NCBI RefSeq assembly: GCF_002979555.1
Contig: NZ_PCOZ01000001.1
Location: forward strand, 310,001-374,000
DNA from: Pseudomonas sp. MYb60
GTDB lineage: Bacteria; Pseudomonadota; Gammaproteobacteria; Pseudomonadales; Pseudomonadaceae
Direction of reading: 5' to 3'
Length of the DNA: 64,000 nucleotides
Shown piece by piece: positions 37,804 to 45,544 of this stretch (the first letter of the stretch is position 1; each line of letters starts with the position of its first letter). A model generated the notes under the pieces. That model was not told the origin of the DNA and did not search any database. It was given only the letters and a program-made list of their open reading frames with translations. The translations under genes and the position numbers were made by a program.

Positions 37804-38076
37804 ATGAAAGCTGGAATCCATCCCGACTATCGCACCGTGCTGTTTCACGACACCGCTGCTGATGTGTTTTTCCTGATCGGCTCCACCGCCGACAGCGATC
37901 GCACCCACACCTACAGCGACGGCAACACCTATCCGTACATCCCGCTGGACGTGTCCAGTGCCTCGCATCCGATCTACACCGGCCAACAGCGCAAGACCCA
38001 GGCCGAAGGCCGTATTGCCGGGTTCAACAAGCGCTTTGCGGCGTTTGGCTCCACCCCGAAAAAAGCCGAGGGGTAG
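37804..38076 (+). CDS. rpmE2: Type B (zinc-free) 50S ribosomal protein L31
   Basis: 90 residues: [41 protein letters not shown] and [10 protein letters not shown] are the L31 type B signature. The protein lacks the CxxC zinc ligands of the ordinary L31, so it can replace the zinc-containing form when zinc is scarce and free its metal. Strong GGAGG upstream of AUG. The Zur-type box just upstream fits the known control of this paralog in other bacteria. Confidence 0.95.
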   Translation: MKAGIHPDYRTVLFHDTAADVFFLIGSTADSDRTHTYSDGNTYPYIPLDVSSASHPIYTGQQRKTQAEGRIAGFNKRFAAFGSTPKKAEG

Positions 38077-38130
38077 GGCGAAAGTGGCAGGCTGCATGCC
38101 ACGCTTGATTGCAGCTGTCCTGACGATCAT

Positions 38131-38163
38131 GTGATCCTTGTGCCCTTTGCCGCCAAGGATCAC
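38131..38163 (+). promoter_or_regulatory. Hairpin covering the NUDIX ribosome binding site
   Basis: GTGATCCTTG and CAAGGATCAC form a perfect ten-base stem around a 13-base loop. The right arm contains AAGGA (38155-38159), the ribosome binding site of the NUDIX gene that starts at 38169. Folding would hide it, so translation may be gated. No T run follows, so it is a poor terminator for the L31 gene. Confidence 0.5.
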
Positions 38164-38168
38164 TGTTC

Positions 38169-38576
38169 ATGCCTTCCACCATTCGCATCGCCGCCGCCCT
38201 CTTGATCGGCGCCGACGGCCAAACCCTGCTGGTACGCAAGCGCGGCACCCAGGCGTTCATGCAACCCGGTGGCAAGATCGACGCTGGCGAACAACCGGTC
38301 GAAGCCTTGGCCCGTGAGCTGCACGAAGAACTCAACCTGCACATCGATCCCGATGCCGCTGTGTACCTCGGCACGTTTTCTGCGCCCGCCGCCAACGAGC
38401 CAGGGTTTACCGTGCAAGCCCAACTGTTCCAGGTGAATATCGACAGCGTCGTCACGCCCGCTGCCGAGATCGAGGAAGTTCGCTGGATTGACCCGAGCGG
38501 TGACGGTGGCCTGCAGTTGGCGCCCCTGACACGCGACCTGATCTTGCCGTTTTACCGCCAATCGCTGACTGCGTGA
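38169..38576 (+). CDS. NUDIX hydrolase
   Basis: 135 residues. The Nudix box reads GGKIDAGEQPVEALARELHEEL (about residues 36-57), with all the glutamates and the arginine of the Gx5Ex7REUxEExGU pattern. These enzymes cleave nucleoside-diphosphate-linked compounds using Mg2+; the substrate is not predictable. The stop overlaps the GTG start of the GNAT gene (GTGA), so the two are translationally coupled. The mRNA start region folds into a hairpin that includes the ribosome binding site. Confidence 0.92.
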   Translation: MPSTIRIAAALLIGADGQTLLVRKRGTQAFMQPGGKIDAGEQPVEALARELHEELNLHIDPDAAVYLGTFSAPAANEPGFTVQAQLFQVNIDSVVTPAAEIEEVRWIDPSGDGGLQLAPLTRDLILPFYRQSLTA

Positions 38577-39079
38577 ACATTCGCGCTCTAGAGGCCAATG
38601 ACGCTGTGGCTTATCGAGCGTTGATGCTTGAAGCCTACGGCGTTTATCCCCAGGCGTTTACCTCCAGCGTGGCAGAGCGCGCCGCGATGCCATTGAGTTG
38701 GTGGGAAAAACGTTTAGAGAGTCGGTTGGATCGCTTGCTGGGTGCGTTTGATGGCGAGGCACTGGCGGGTATAGTCGGCCTGGCCTTCGAGCCCCGAGAG
38801 AAGGCGCGGCACAAGGTGACGCTGTTTGGCATGTATGTGAACGCCAGCCATCAGCAACAGGGCCTGGGCCGCCGCTTGGTCGAGGCCGCACTGGAAGAGG
38901 CACGCCAGCAGCCGCGCCTCAAGCTGATCCAGTTGACCGTCACCGCTGGCAATCACGCAGCCATCGCGTTGTACCAGCGCTGCGGCTTCATCCAATACGG
39001 CCTGGAACCGCTGGCGGTGCGGGTAGGTGTCGAGTATTTCGACAAGATCCACATGTGGCGAGAACTCAACGCCGGCTGA
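38573..39079 (+). CDS. GNAT-family N-acetyltransferase
   Basis: 168 residues with a GTG start overlapping the NUDIX stop. The acetyl-CoA binding region is VTLFGMYVNASHQQQGLGRRLVEAAL (about residues 82-107, with QQGLGRR as the pyrophosphate loop), followed by LIQLTVTAGNHAAIALYQRCGFIQYG, the end of a GNAT fold. The acceptor substrate is unknown. Confidence 0.9.
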   Translation: MNIRALEANDAVAYRALMLEAYGVYPQAFTSSVAERAAMPLSWWEKRLESRLDRLLGAFDGEALAGIVGLAFEPREKARHKVTLFGMYVNASHQQQGLGRRLVEAALEEARQQPRLKLIQLTVTAGNHAAIALYQRCGFIQYGLEPLAVRVGVEYFDKIHMWRELNAG

Positions 39080-39105
39080 TCGTTCTATGTGAAACCACGA
39101 TTCTC

Positions 39106-39192
39106 TGTGGGAGGGCTTGCCCGCGAAGGCGTCATCTCAACCATTGCAAGGCTGGCTGGCCCACCGCAATCGCAGACAAGCCAGCTCCCACT
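39106..39192. repeat. Inverted pair of REP-like units
   Basis: The left unit begins TGTGGGAGGGCTTGCCCGCG at 39106, and the right unit, in inverse orientation, ends with AAGCCAGCTCCCACT near 39192. They lie between the convergent GNAT and metR genes, where such elements are common in the fluorescens group. Confidence 0.65.
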
Positions 39193-39201
39193 GGGGGTGC
39201 T

Positions 39202-40119
39202 TTAGCGTACAGCGCTCACGCCATCGAGCGTGGAGAACGAGGTGTCCTTGGCGGTCAGCAAGAAATCGCGCATGTACGGCGCATCCAGCATGTCCGCACG
39301 AATCCCCGCATACAGCGTCGCAAACAAACCTTTCTCGCCCAGGCGTTTGGCCTTCACATAGCCGCGCGAGCTGTATTCATGCAGCGCCCAATGGGGCATG
39401 CCGCACACGCCACGGCCGCTGGCCACCAGTTGCATCATCATCACCGTCAGTTCCGAGGTGCGCACCTGGGCCGGCTCGACATCGGCGGGCTCCAGGAAGC
39501 GGGTGAAGATGTCCAGTCGGTCGCGCTCCACCGGGTAGGTGATCAGGGTTTCGGTCAACAGGTCTTCAGGCACGATGTACGCCTTGCTCGCCAGCGCATG
39601 CTGGTTGGCCACTGCCAGCATGGCTTCGTAGGTAAACAGCGGTACATAAGTGATGCCCGGCAATTCCTGTGGGTCGGAGGTCACCACCAGGTCGAGGTCC
39701 CCACGGGCCAGGGCTGGCAGCGGTGCAAAGGCGAAGCCGGACGCCAGGTCCAGCTCGACTTCAGGCCAGGCATCGCGGAACTGGTCGATCGTCGGCATCA
39801 ACCATTGAAAGCAACTGTGGCATTCGATGGCCATGTGCAGGCGCCCGGCGGTGCCGCCGGCCAAGCGTGCGATATCGCGCTCGGCGCCACGCAGTAGCGG
39901 CAGCGTTGCATCAGCCAGTTGCAGCAGGCGCAGCCCGGCGCTGGTGAAGCGCAGCGGCTTGGTCTTGCGCACGAACAGCGGCATGCCCAGGCGCTCTTCC
40001 AGTTCCTTGAACTGGTGGGAGAGCGCCGACTGCGTCAGGTGCAAACGCTCGGCGGCCTCTACCAGGCTGTCGGCTTCGCGCAGGGCGTGCAGGGTCTTGA
40101 GGTGACGGATCTCGAGCAC
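39202..40119 (-). CDS. metR: LysR-type regulator of methionine biosynthesis, MetR
   Basis: 305 residues. The N-terminal helix-turn-helix reads LKTLHALREADSLVEAAERL and LTQSALSHQFKELEERLG, followed by the MetR-specific effector domain: AIECHSCFQWLMPTIDQF (about residues 97-114), GDLDLVVTSDP and LITYPVERDRLDIFTRFLEPADV. These match E. coli MetR closely. It uses homocysteine as co-effector and activates metE/metH-type genes, which are not in this window. A symmetric TGAGTTTGTCTCA lies 41 bases upstream. Confidence 0.92.
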   Translation of the reverse strand: MLEIRHLKTLHALREADSLVEAAERLHLTQSALSHQFKELEERLGMPLFVRKTKPLRFTSAGLRLLQLADATLPLLRGAERDIARLAGGTAGRLHMAIECHSCFQWLMPTIDQFRDAWPEVELDLASGFAFAPLPALARGDLDLVVTSDPQELPGITYVPLFTYEAMLAVANQHALASKAYIVPEDLLTETLITYPVERDRLDIFTRFLEPADVEPAQVRTSELTVMMMQLVASGRGVCGMPHWALHEYSSRGYVKAKRLGEKGLFATLYAGIRADMLDAPYMRDFLLTAKDTSFSTLDGVSAVR

Positions 40120-40160
40120 GGGCTCTCCATGAAGACAATTTGAGGCGAATCGGAATTGCG

Positions 40161-40173
40161 TGAGTTTGTCTCA
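40161..40173. promoter_or_regulatory. Candidate MetR-type site
   Basis: TGAGTTTGTCTCA has the TGAn-N5-nTCA symmetry of MetR boxes (TGAA-N5-TTCA) with one change in each half. It lies between metR and the divergent hydrolase gene. This is a weak inference from symmetry and position. Confidence 0.3.
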
Positions 40174-40301
40174 TGTTGCAGGGCGTGTCGACCGTGACCG
40201 CTGGGCACTCTTCATTAAACTGTCATCGAACTGTGGCAGCGCGCTTGAACAAACTTCATCAGACTCGCGCTCTACTGGGGTTCTGCGTTTCGGTGTTTTT
40301 C

Positions 40302-41321
40302 ATGCGCGTGTTGTGTCTACTGGCCGCTTTACTGTTCGGCCTGCCGTCTTTTGCGGCTTCTCGATGTGATGTCAATGTCCCGACCCAAACGGTCGACTTG
40401 CAACAGGTGAGCATCGCCTACCAGAGCATCGGCCGTGCGTCCGACCCGGCCTTGCTGCTGGTGATGGGCCTGGGCGGGCAGTTGATCCATTGGCCGGATG
40501 AAGTCGTGGTGGCCTTGTGCGAACAGGGCTTCCGGGTGATCCGCTACGACAACCGGGACGTTGGCCTGTCGTCCTGGCGCCAGGCGCCGGCCAGCGCCAA
40601 CCTGACCTTCGAGGTGCTGCGCTACAAACTCGGGCTGCCGGTGTCGGCGCCCTACACCCTGACCGACATGGCCGACGACGCCCTGGGCCTGATGGACGCG
40701 CTGCAGGTGCGCCAATTCCACGTGCTGGGCGCCAGCATGGGCGGCATGATTGCCCAGCACCTGGCGGCGATGGCCCCGCAGCGGGTCGAGAGCCTTACCC
40801 TGATCATGACCAGCTCCGGCGCCGAGGGCCTGCCCGCGCCGAATGCGGCGCTGGTGCAGTTGCTGTCGCGGCGCAGTGCGCCGAATCGCGAAGTGGCGCT
40901 GGAGCAGCAGGCTGATCTGCTGGCAGCGCTGGGCAGCCCGAACGTGAAGGATGACCGCGAGGCGCTGTTGCACCAGGCGGCGCAGTCCTACGACCGCGCG
41001 TTCAACCCCGAGGGCGTGAAGCGTCAGATCATGGCGATCCTCGCCGAACGCAGCCGCGTGCCGTTGCTCAACCAACTGCGGGTGCCGACCCTCGTGGTGC
41101 ATGGCACCGCCGACCCCCTGTTGCCGGTGATGCACGGCGTGCACCTGGCCGCGCATATCCACGGCAGTGAATTGAAGCTGATTCCGGGCATGGCCCATCG
41201 TTTCCAGGAAGCCTTCAAGGCCCCGTTGCTGACCGCCGTGCTGCCGTACCTGCAAGCCCATCGCCAAGACGCGGCGCACTGGGCGCAGATTGATCCGGGC
41301 GCGCCTTCGAAGCTGCTGTGA
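40302..41321 (+). CDS. Exported alpha/beta-fold hydrolase
   Basis: 339 residues with a signal peptide (about [19 protein letters not shown]). The fold elements are [15 protein letters not shown], the nucleophile elbow GASMGGM (Ser about 140), GTADPL for the acid and GMAHRF for the histidine. The pattern is that of the haloperoxidase-like or esterase branch. The start at 40302 is chosen because it begins the signal peptide; an upstream in-frame ATG at 40173 would add 43 residues with no homology. Substrate unknown; likely periplasmic. Confidence 0.85.
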   Translation: MRVLCLLAALLFGLPSFAASRCDVNVPTQTVDLQQVSIAYQSIGRASDPALLLVMGLGGQLIHWPDEVVVALCEQGFRVIRYDNRDVGLSSWRQAPASANLTFEVLRYKLGLPVSAPYTLTDMADDALGLMDALQVRQFHVLGASMGGMIAQHLAAMAPQRVESLTLIMTSSGAEGLPAPNAALVQLLSRRSAPNREVALEQQADLLAALGSPNVKDDREALLHQAAQSYDRAFNPEGVKRQIMAILAERSRVPLLNQLRVPTLVVHGTADPLLPVMHGVHLAAHIHGSELKLIPGMAHRFQEAFKAPLLTAVLPYLQAHRQDAAHWAQIDPGAPSKLL

Positions 41322-41375
41322 CATTGGTGTATCGTGCAACCTTTGCGGCGCATTAATGCAGCGAGGTTGCCCACC

Positions 41376-42029
41376 ATGAGTACTCCCCTGAAAATCGATT
41401 TCGTCAGCGATGTGTCCTGCCCCTGGTGCATCATCGGCCTGCGCGGCTTGACCGAAGCCCTGGACCAGCTCGGCGCCGAGGTGCAGGCCGAGATCCATTT
41501 CCAGCCGTTCGAACTGAACCCGAACATGCCCGCCGAGGGGCAGAACATCGTCGAGCACATCAGCGAAAAATACGGTTCCAGCGCCGAAGAATCCCAGGCC
41601 AACCGTGCACGTATCCGTGACATGGGCGCCGAGCTGGGCTTCGCCTTCCGCACCGATGGCCAGAGCCGTATCTACAACACGTTCGACGCACACCGCCTGC
41701 TGCACTGGGCCGGGCTGGAAGGCCTGCAGTACAACCTCAAGGAAGCGCTGTTCAAGGCGTACTTCAGCGACGGCCAGGACCCTTCGGACCCGGCGACCCT
41801 GGCGATCATCGCCGAGAGCGTCGGGCTGGACGTCCAGCGTGCGGCCGAAATTCTCGCCAGCGACGAATACGCCGCCGAGGTGCGTGAGCAGGAGCAACTG
41901 TGGGTGTCGCGTGGCGTGACGTCGGTGCCGACCATCGTGTTCAACGATCAGTACGCCGTGAGCGGTGGGCAGCCGGCCGAGGCATTTGTGGGGGCGATTC
42001 GCCAGATCATTAGCGAAGCCAAGTCCTGA
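41376..42029 (+). CDS. DsbA-family oxidoreductase, FrnE-like
   Basis: 217 residues without a signal peptide. It starts with a thioredoxin-type strand and active site, [15 protein letters not shown] (CPWC at about residues 15-18), then the helical insertion domain ([37 protein letters not shown]) and the cis-proline segment [20 protein letters not shown]. This is the FrnE/2-hydroxychromene isomerase-like cytoplasmic DsbA branch. It is probably a thiol-disulfide or glutathione-dependent enzyme. Confidence 0.92.
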   Translation: MSTPLKIDFVSDVSCPWCIIGLRGLTEALDQLGAEVQAEIHFQPFELNPNMPAEGQNIVEHISEKYGSSAEESQANRARIRDMGAELGFAFRTDGQSRIYNTFDAHRLLHWAGLEGLQYNLKEALFKAYFSDGQDPSDPATLAIIAESVGLDVQRAAEILASDEYAAEVREQEQLWVSRGVTSVPTIVFNDQYAVSGGQPAEAFVGAIRQIISEAKS

Positions 42030-42039
42030 CATAGTTCCT

Positions 42040-42069
42040 ATGTGGGAGGGGGCAGGCCCCCTCCCACAT
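42040..42069. repeat. REP-like perfect inverted repeat
   Basis: ATGTGGGAGGGGGC and GCCCCCTCCCACAT form a near-perfect stem around a very short centre, 11 bases after the FrnE-like gene. Same family as the units at 3146, 52111 and 61128. Confidence 0.85.
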
Positions 42070-42149
42070 TGGTTACTCCGAGTTCTTGAGATAATAAGTG
42101 CTGGCCTGCCCTTTGCATTACCCCCCTAAAGCCCTAGGGGAACACTGCC

Positions 42150-43070
42150 TTGAACATTCTCGACCTCGACCACAGCCTCACCGATCAGGCGCCGATTGCC
42201 CGGCGCCTGGCCAGCGGGCACGCCACACGCATCGACCTGCTCGACCTCGGCCCAAAGCTGCGCCTGTGGTCCACCGCAACAACCTGGAAAACCTTCACCG
42301 CACGCCTGGCCCAGCGGCCTCGGCCCACCGATGCGCGGCCGGAAATCCTGTTCGTCGGTTCCGGCGATTATCACCACCTCACGCCGGCCTTTCTGGCGGA
42401 CGTGAAAGAGCCCATCAGCCTGATCCACTTCGACAACCATCCCGACTGGGTGCGCTTTGCGCCCAAGCGCCACTGCGGCTCATGGGTCAATCGCGCGCTG
42501 AAAATGCCGGCGATTCAACGCATCGTCACGCTTGGCCCGTGCAGCGATGACTTGCACAACCCGCAGCTGCGTGGCGGCAACCTGGCCGCCCTCAAGCGCG
42601 GGCATTTGCAGCTGTTTCCATGGCAGCACGCACCGTCGAAAGTCTGGGGCCGGGTCGGTGATGGCGCCGGCCATCGGCAACAGGAAAATCACCTGCATTG
42701 GCGCAACCTGGCCGAGCTGGACTGGACTGGATTTCTCGACGAGATGATCACCGGCCTGCCCACCGACGCTGTCTGGATCACCCTCGACAAGGATGTGCTC
42801 GCCAGCGAGGACGCCGCCACCAACTGGGATCAGGGTGGCATGCGCCTGAGCCACGTGCTGCAAGCCCTGCGGGCGTTGGCGGGGCGCAAGCGCATCATCG
42901 GCATCGACGTGTGCGGCGAGTTCGCCCAGCCGGCCTTCAGCAACGCGTTCAAACGCTGGGAGGCCACGTCCGACCAGCCACCGCCGCAGCGTTGGAGCGC
43001 TGAAGATCTGCACCGCAACGCCGTCACCAACGCGGCCCTGATCGAGCTGTTCGAGGAGCTGTTCCCGTGA
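42150..43070 (+). CDS. Arginase-fold (ureohydrolase-like) protein
   Basis: 306 residues. The metal-binding pattern of the arginase/deacetylase fold is visible: GSGDYHH (about residue 70), HFDNHPDW (about 91, matching DAHxD), TLDKDVL (about 211, matching DxD) and GIDVCGEF near 250. A metal-dependent hydrolase of a guanidino- or amide-containing compound is likely; it is distant from true arginase or agmatinase. It uses a TTG start with AGGGG about ten bases upstream, and no upstream ATG exists in frame. Its stop overlaps the GTG start of an SMR gene, tying it to the transporter pair. Confidence 0.8.
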   Translation: MNILDLDHSLTDQAPIARRLASGHATRIDLLDLGPKLRLWSTATTWKTFTARLAQRPRPTDARPEILFVGSGDYHHLTPAFLADVKEPISLIHFDNHPDWVRFAPKRHCGSWVNRALKMPAIQRIVTLGPCSDDLHNPQLRGGNLAALKRGHLQLFPWQHAPSKVWGRVGDGAGHRQQENHLHWRNLAELDWTGFLDEMITGLPTDAVWITLDKDVLASEDAATNWDQGGMRLSHVLQALRALAGRKRIIGIDVCGEFAQPAFSNAFKRWEATSDQPPPQRWSAEDLHRNAVTNAALIELFEELFP

Positions 43071-43447
43071 GCCTGACCCTGGTGTTATTGGTGGCGTTCT
43101 CGATCGTGCTCGATGTGATCGGCCAATTGTGTTTCAAGCTCGGCCTGGACCGTTTGCCGGAGCTGGAAGGTGGCTTCCGCCTGCAGGCGTTCTGGGGCCA
43201 GGTGTTCAATGCGCCGTTGTTGTGGGCGGGAATCGGCGCGTATGTCGTCGAGTTCTTTGTGTGGCTCGAAGCCTTGTCCCGCGCGCCCTTGAGCCTGTTG
43301 TTCCCGGCGGCGGCGCTGGCCTATTGCGGGGTGGTGCTGGTGGGCAAGGTGGTACTCGGCGAGACCGTCAGCCGTCGGCGCTGGGCAGGTACCTTGGTGA
43401 TTACCCTGGGGGTGATGCTGGTGGCGATTGCGGGGAGTCAGGTATGA
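43067..43447 (+). CDS. Small EamA/SMR-type transporter subunit 1
   Basis: 126 residues with four hydrophobic helices (LVLLVAFSIVLDVIGQLCFKLGL, LWAGIGAYVVEFFVWLEAL, LSLLFPAAALAYCGVVLVGKVVLGE, WAGTLVITLGVMLVAIAG). Size and layout are those of small multidrug-resistance/EamA half-transporters (EmrE, ArnE/F-like). GTG start overlaps the arginase-like gene; the end overlaps its partner by four bases. Probably one half of a heterodimer in the inner membrane. Confidence 0.85.
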   Translation: MSLTLVLLVAFSIVLDVIGQLCFKLGLDRLPELEGGFRLQAFWGQVFNAPLLWAGIGAYVVEFFVWLEALSRAPLSLLFPAAALAYCGVVLVGKVVLGETVSRRRWAGTLVITLGVMLVAIAGSQV

Positions 43448-43836
43448 ATACGCACGCAGGGTTGCATGGGCGTCTCGGCACAGTGGTGTTGTGGGCCCTG
43501 CTGATTGGCACCGAGAGCGCCGGTCAGCTGTTTACCAAGGTGGCCGGGGATCAACTGGGGCAGATGGATTTCAATTGGCTGTGGCTGGGGGAGGTGGCGC
43601 GCAACCCCGGGATCCTGGCGGCGATTGCCTGTTACATCGGGGCGTTTTTCGTGTGGATGCTGATCCTGCGCCGCAGCAGTCTGTCCCTGGCGTTTCCGCT
43701 GAGTTCGCTGGTGTTCGTGGTGGTGCTGCTGGGCTCGTGGCTGGGGCTGGGTGAGCACATCAGCGCGCTGCATTGGGTGGGCGTGGCGGTGATCATTGGC
43801 GGAATCGCCTTGCTGGCTGAAGGCGAAGAAAACTGA
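43444..43836 (+). CDS. Small EamA/SMR-type transporter subunit 2
   Basis: 130 residues with four helices (VVLWALLIGTESAGQLFTKVAG, GILAAIACYIGAFFVWMLIL, LSLAFPLSSLVFVVVLLGSWLGLGE, WVGVAVIIGGIALLAEG). It is a paralog of the preceding gene and overlaps it by ATGA, the usual arrangement for paired SMR proteins that insert in opposite topology. The LSLAFPLSS segment mirrors LSLLFPAAA of subunit 1. Substrate unknown; the arginase-like neighbour suggests a guanidino or polyamine compound, while ArnE/F similarity would suggest a lipid-linked one. Confidence 0.85.
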   Translation: MNTHAGLHGRLGTVVLWALLIGTESAGQLFTKVAGDQLGQMDFNWLWLGEVARNPGILAAIACYIGAFFVWMLILRRSSLSLAFPLSSLVFVVVLLGSWLGLGEHISALHWVGVAVIIGGIALLAEGEEN

Positions 43837-43857
43837 AGCCCCGGTTGGCCCGTTGAA

Positions 43858-44628
43858 TCAGTCGAATGTGTAGCTGATCGCGGTCTGCACCTGACCCTGG
43901 TTCACATCACCGGTCTGCTTGACGATGCTGCTGTCGGCGGCTGATCCCACCAGGTGCACCCAGCTCGCGCTGGTCAGCAACGACCAATTGGGCGCCAACG
44001 GAAACTCAACACTCTGGGTCAGCGTCACGTTCTGGAAACCGCCGCTGGCGGTGTAGGGACGAATACCCGAGGCCGCGGATTCATTGGCGTCTACCCCAAA
44101 ATAGGTCTGGGTCTGGCGCGCATTCGCGAAGTTCGCCGCCAGGCCACTGCTGCCAATGATTCCGCCACCCAGTGGGTACCCGAGTTCACCGCCGACCTTG
44201 CCCAGCGCACCGCTTTGCGAATGCCCGCCACCCACCGCCTGGCCCACCCGCGCATACACACGCCAGAAGTCGGCCGGGGCGTACTGGATAAAACCGCCGA
44301 CCTCGGCCATGTCCGACACATTGCGCAGCCCTTGCAACGAGCCGTTGGAGGTGCGCCCCTGCAGGTAATTGAGATAGGGGCCGGCACTGAAACCGTTGCT
44401 GTTCAGCGCGTTCCAGGTGAGGCCGTCATCGGTGCCCAGGCTGACAGCGCCCCAGTCCAGGTCCATGTACGGCACGGGCCGCGTTTCGTAGCGGCTGCCG
44501 GTCGGATCATGGGGTTGATAACTGACACCCGCGCCGACTTCACCGGTGATCGAGCCTGCCTGGGCGGTGCTGCAATAACCCCACAGCCCAAGCAGACCGG
44601 CGAGTACAGCGGACGTGACGTTGCGCAT
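43858..44628 (-). CDS. MipA/OmpV-family outer-membrane protein
   Basis: 256 residues with a signal peptide (cleavage after about TAQA, residue 24), then GSITGEVGAGVSYQPHDPTGSRYETRPVPYMDLDW, the typical MipA/OmpV start, and beta strands ending in VQTAISYTFD. A start at 44628 with AAGGAAA upstream is clear. It is divergent from the aminotransferase operon and separated from it by 217 bases containing inverted repeats, which may also act on this gene. Confidence 0.87.
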   Translation of the reverse strand: MRNVTSAVLAGLLGLWGYCSTAQAGSITGEVGAGVSYQPHDPTGSRYETRPVPYMDLDWGAVSLGTDDGLTWNALNSNGFSAGPYLNYLQGRTSNGSLQGLRNVSDMAEVGGFIQYAPADFWRVYARVGQAVGGGHSQSGALGKVGGELGYPLGGGIIGSSGLAANFANARQTQTYFGVDANESAASGIRPYTASGGFQNVTLTQSVEFPLAPNWSLLTSASWVHLVGSAADSSIVKQTGDVNQGQVQTAISYTFD

Positions 44629-44701
44629 GGAGCGGTTTCCTTCTCGGGACATACGCGCATGAACGCGCGAAGCGCACCGCTGGCGCAAGCACTCATCTTG
44701 T

Positions 44702-44731
44702 TTGTAGCAAGCTACAAAAATTGTAGCTTGC
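44702..44731. promoter_or_regulatory. Inverted-repeat activator site upstream of the sigma54 operon
   Basis: GCAAGCTACAA and TTGTAGCTTGC form a perfect 11-base inverted repeat around AAA (44707-44731). A second overlapping palindrome, TTGTAGC-AA-GCTACAA (44702-44717), makes three half-sites. It lies 50-80 bases upstream of a sigma54 promoter, the position where NtrC-type activators bind, and the operon encodes such an activator. Confidence 0.7.
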
Positions 44732-44779
44732 ACCTCGGCGTTCCGGCGCAAAGCCCAGCCCCGCTGGGCCCTGGCCAGT

Positions 44780-44795
44780 TGGCACAGTCTCTGCT
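44780..44795 (+). promoter_or_regulatory. Sigma54 (-24/-12) promoter
   Basis: TGGCACAGTCTCTGCT has the invariant GG and GC separated by ten bases and a perfect TGGCAC -24 element. It is 51 bases upstream of the HAD phosphatase start. The last gene of this operon is a sigma54 activator, which strengthens the call. Confidence 0.75.
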
Positions 44796-44845
44796 CTATC
44801 CCTTGGGCAAGCGCTTGCAGCGCGCTCCTACTCAAGGTAACCGCA

Positions 44846-45544
44846 ATGATTGACTGGCATATCGTGTGTGATTTCGACGGGACCATCACGCCCACCGACG
44901 TCATCGACAACGTCCTCCAACGCTTCGCCGGCCCCGAGTGGGAAACCATCGAGCAGCAATGGCTGGACGGGCACATCGGCTCGCGCGAATGCCTGAGCCG
45001 CCAACTGGCGCTGATCAAGGCAACCCCGGCGCAATTGCTGGCGTACTTCGACAGCGTCGAGATCGACCCGGACTTTCCGGATTTCGTCGATCACGTCATC
45101 GGCCTGGGCGCAACCCTTGAAGTGGTCAGCGACGGCATCGAGCAGGGCATCGCGCGGATCCTGTCGCGTCACTACGTGACCTTGTTGCCGATCCTCGCCA
45201 ACCGCCTGCGCCAGGTCGACCAGAACAGCTGGCGCATCGACTTCCCCTACGCCAGCGACGCCTGCCGCGCCGCGTCAGGCAACTGCAAGTGCAAGTCCAC
45301 ACCGCGCGCCCAACGTGTGCTGGTGATCGGCGACGGCAAGTCGGACATGTGCGTGGCCTCCACCGCCGACTTCGTCTTCGCCAAGGGCAGCCTCGCCGAT
45401 TACTGCGAAGCCCGACAAATCCCCCATGCGCGCTTCGACAGCTTTGCCGAAGTGACTGCATTGCTGGCGCTGTTGCCCCAGGGCAGCGCCGCCAACGCCA
45501 CCTCCTTTACTGCCGACAACCAGGAAATCTTCCACCATGTCTGA
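44846..45544 (+). CDS. HAD-superfamily phosphatase, MtnX/SerB-like
   Basis: 232 residues. HAD motif I is DFDGTITPTD (about residues 9-18), motif II is around VVSDGIEQG (about 94) and motifs III/IV are VIGDGKSDMCVAS (about 158). A Cys-containing insert CRAASGNCKCKS precedes motif III. Likely a soluble phosphomonoesterase of the MtnX or phosphoserine phosphatase type acting on a small phosphorylated metabolite. First gene of a six-gene operon; it overlaps the aminotransferase gene by eight bases. Confidence 0.88.
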   Translation: MIDWHIVCDFDGTITPTDVIDNVLQRFAGPEWETIEQQWLDGHIGSRECLSRQLALIKATPAQLLAYFDSVEIDPDFPDFVDHVIGLGATLEVVSDGIEQGIARILSRHYVTLLPILANRLRQVDQNSWRIDFPYASDACRAASGNCKCKSTPRAQRVLVIGDGKSDMCVASTADFVFAKGSLADYCEARQIPHARFDSFAEVTALLALLPQGSAANATSFTADNQEIFHHV

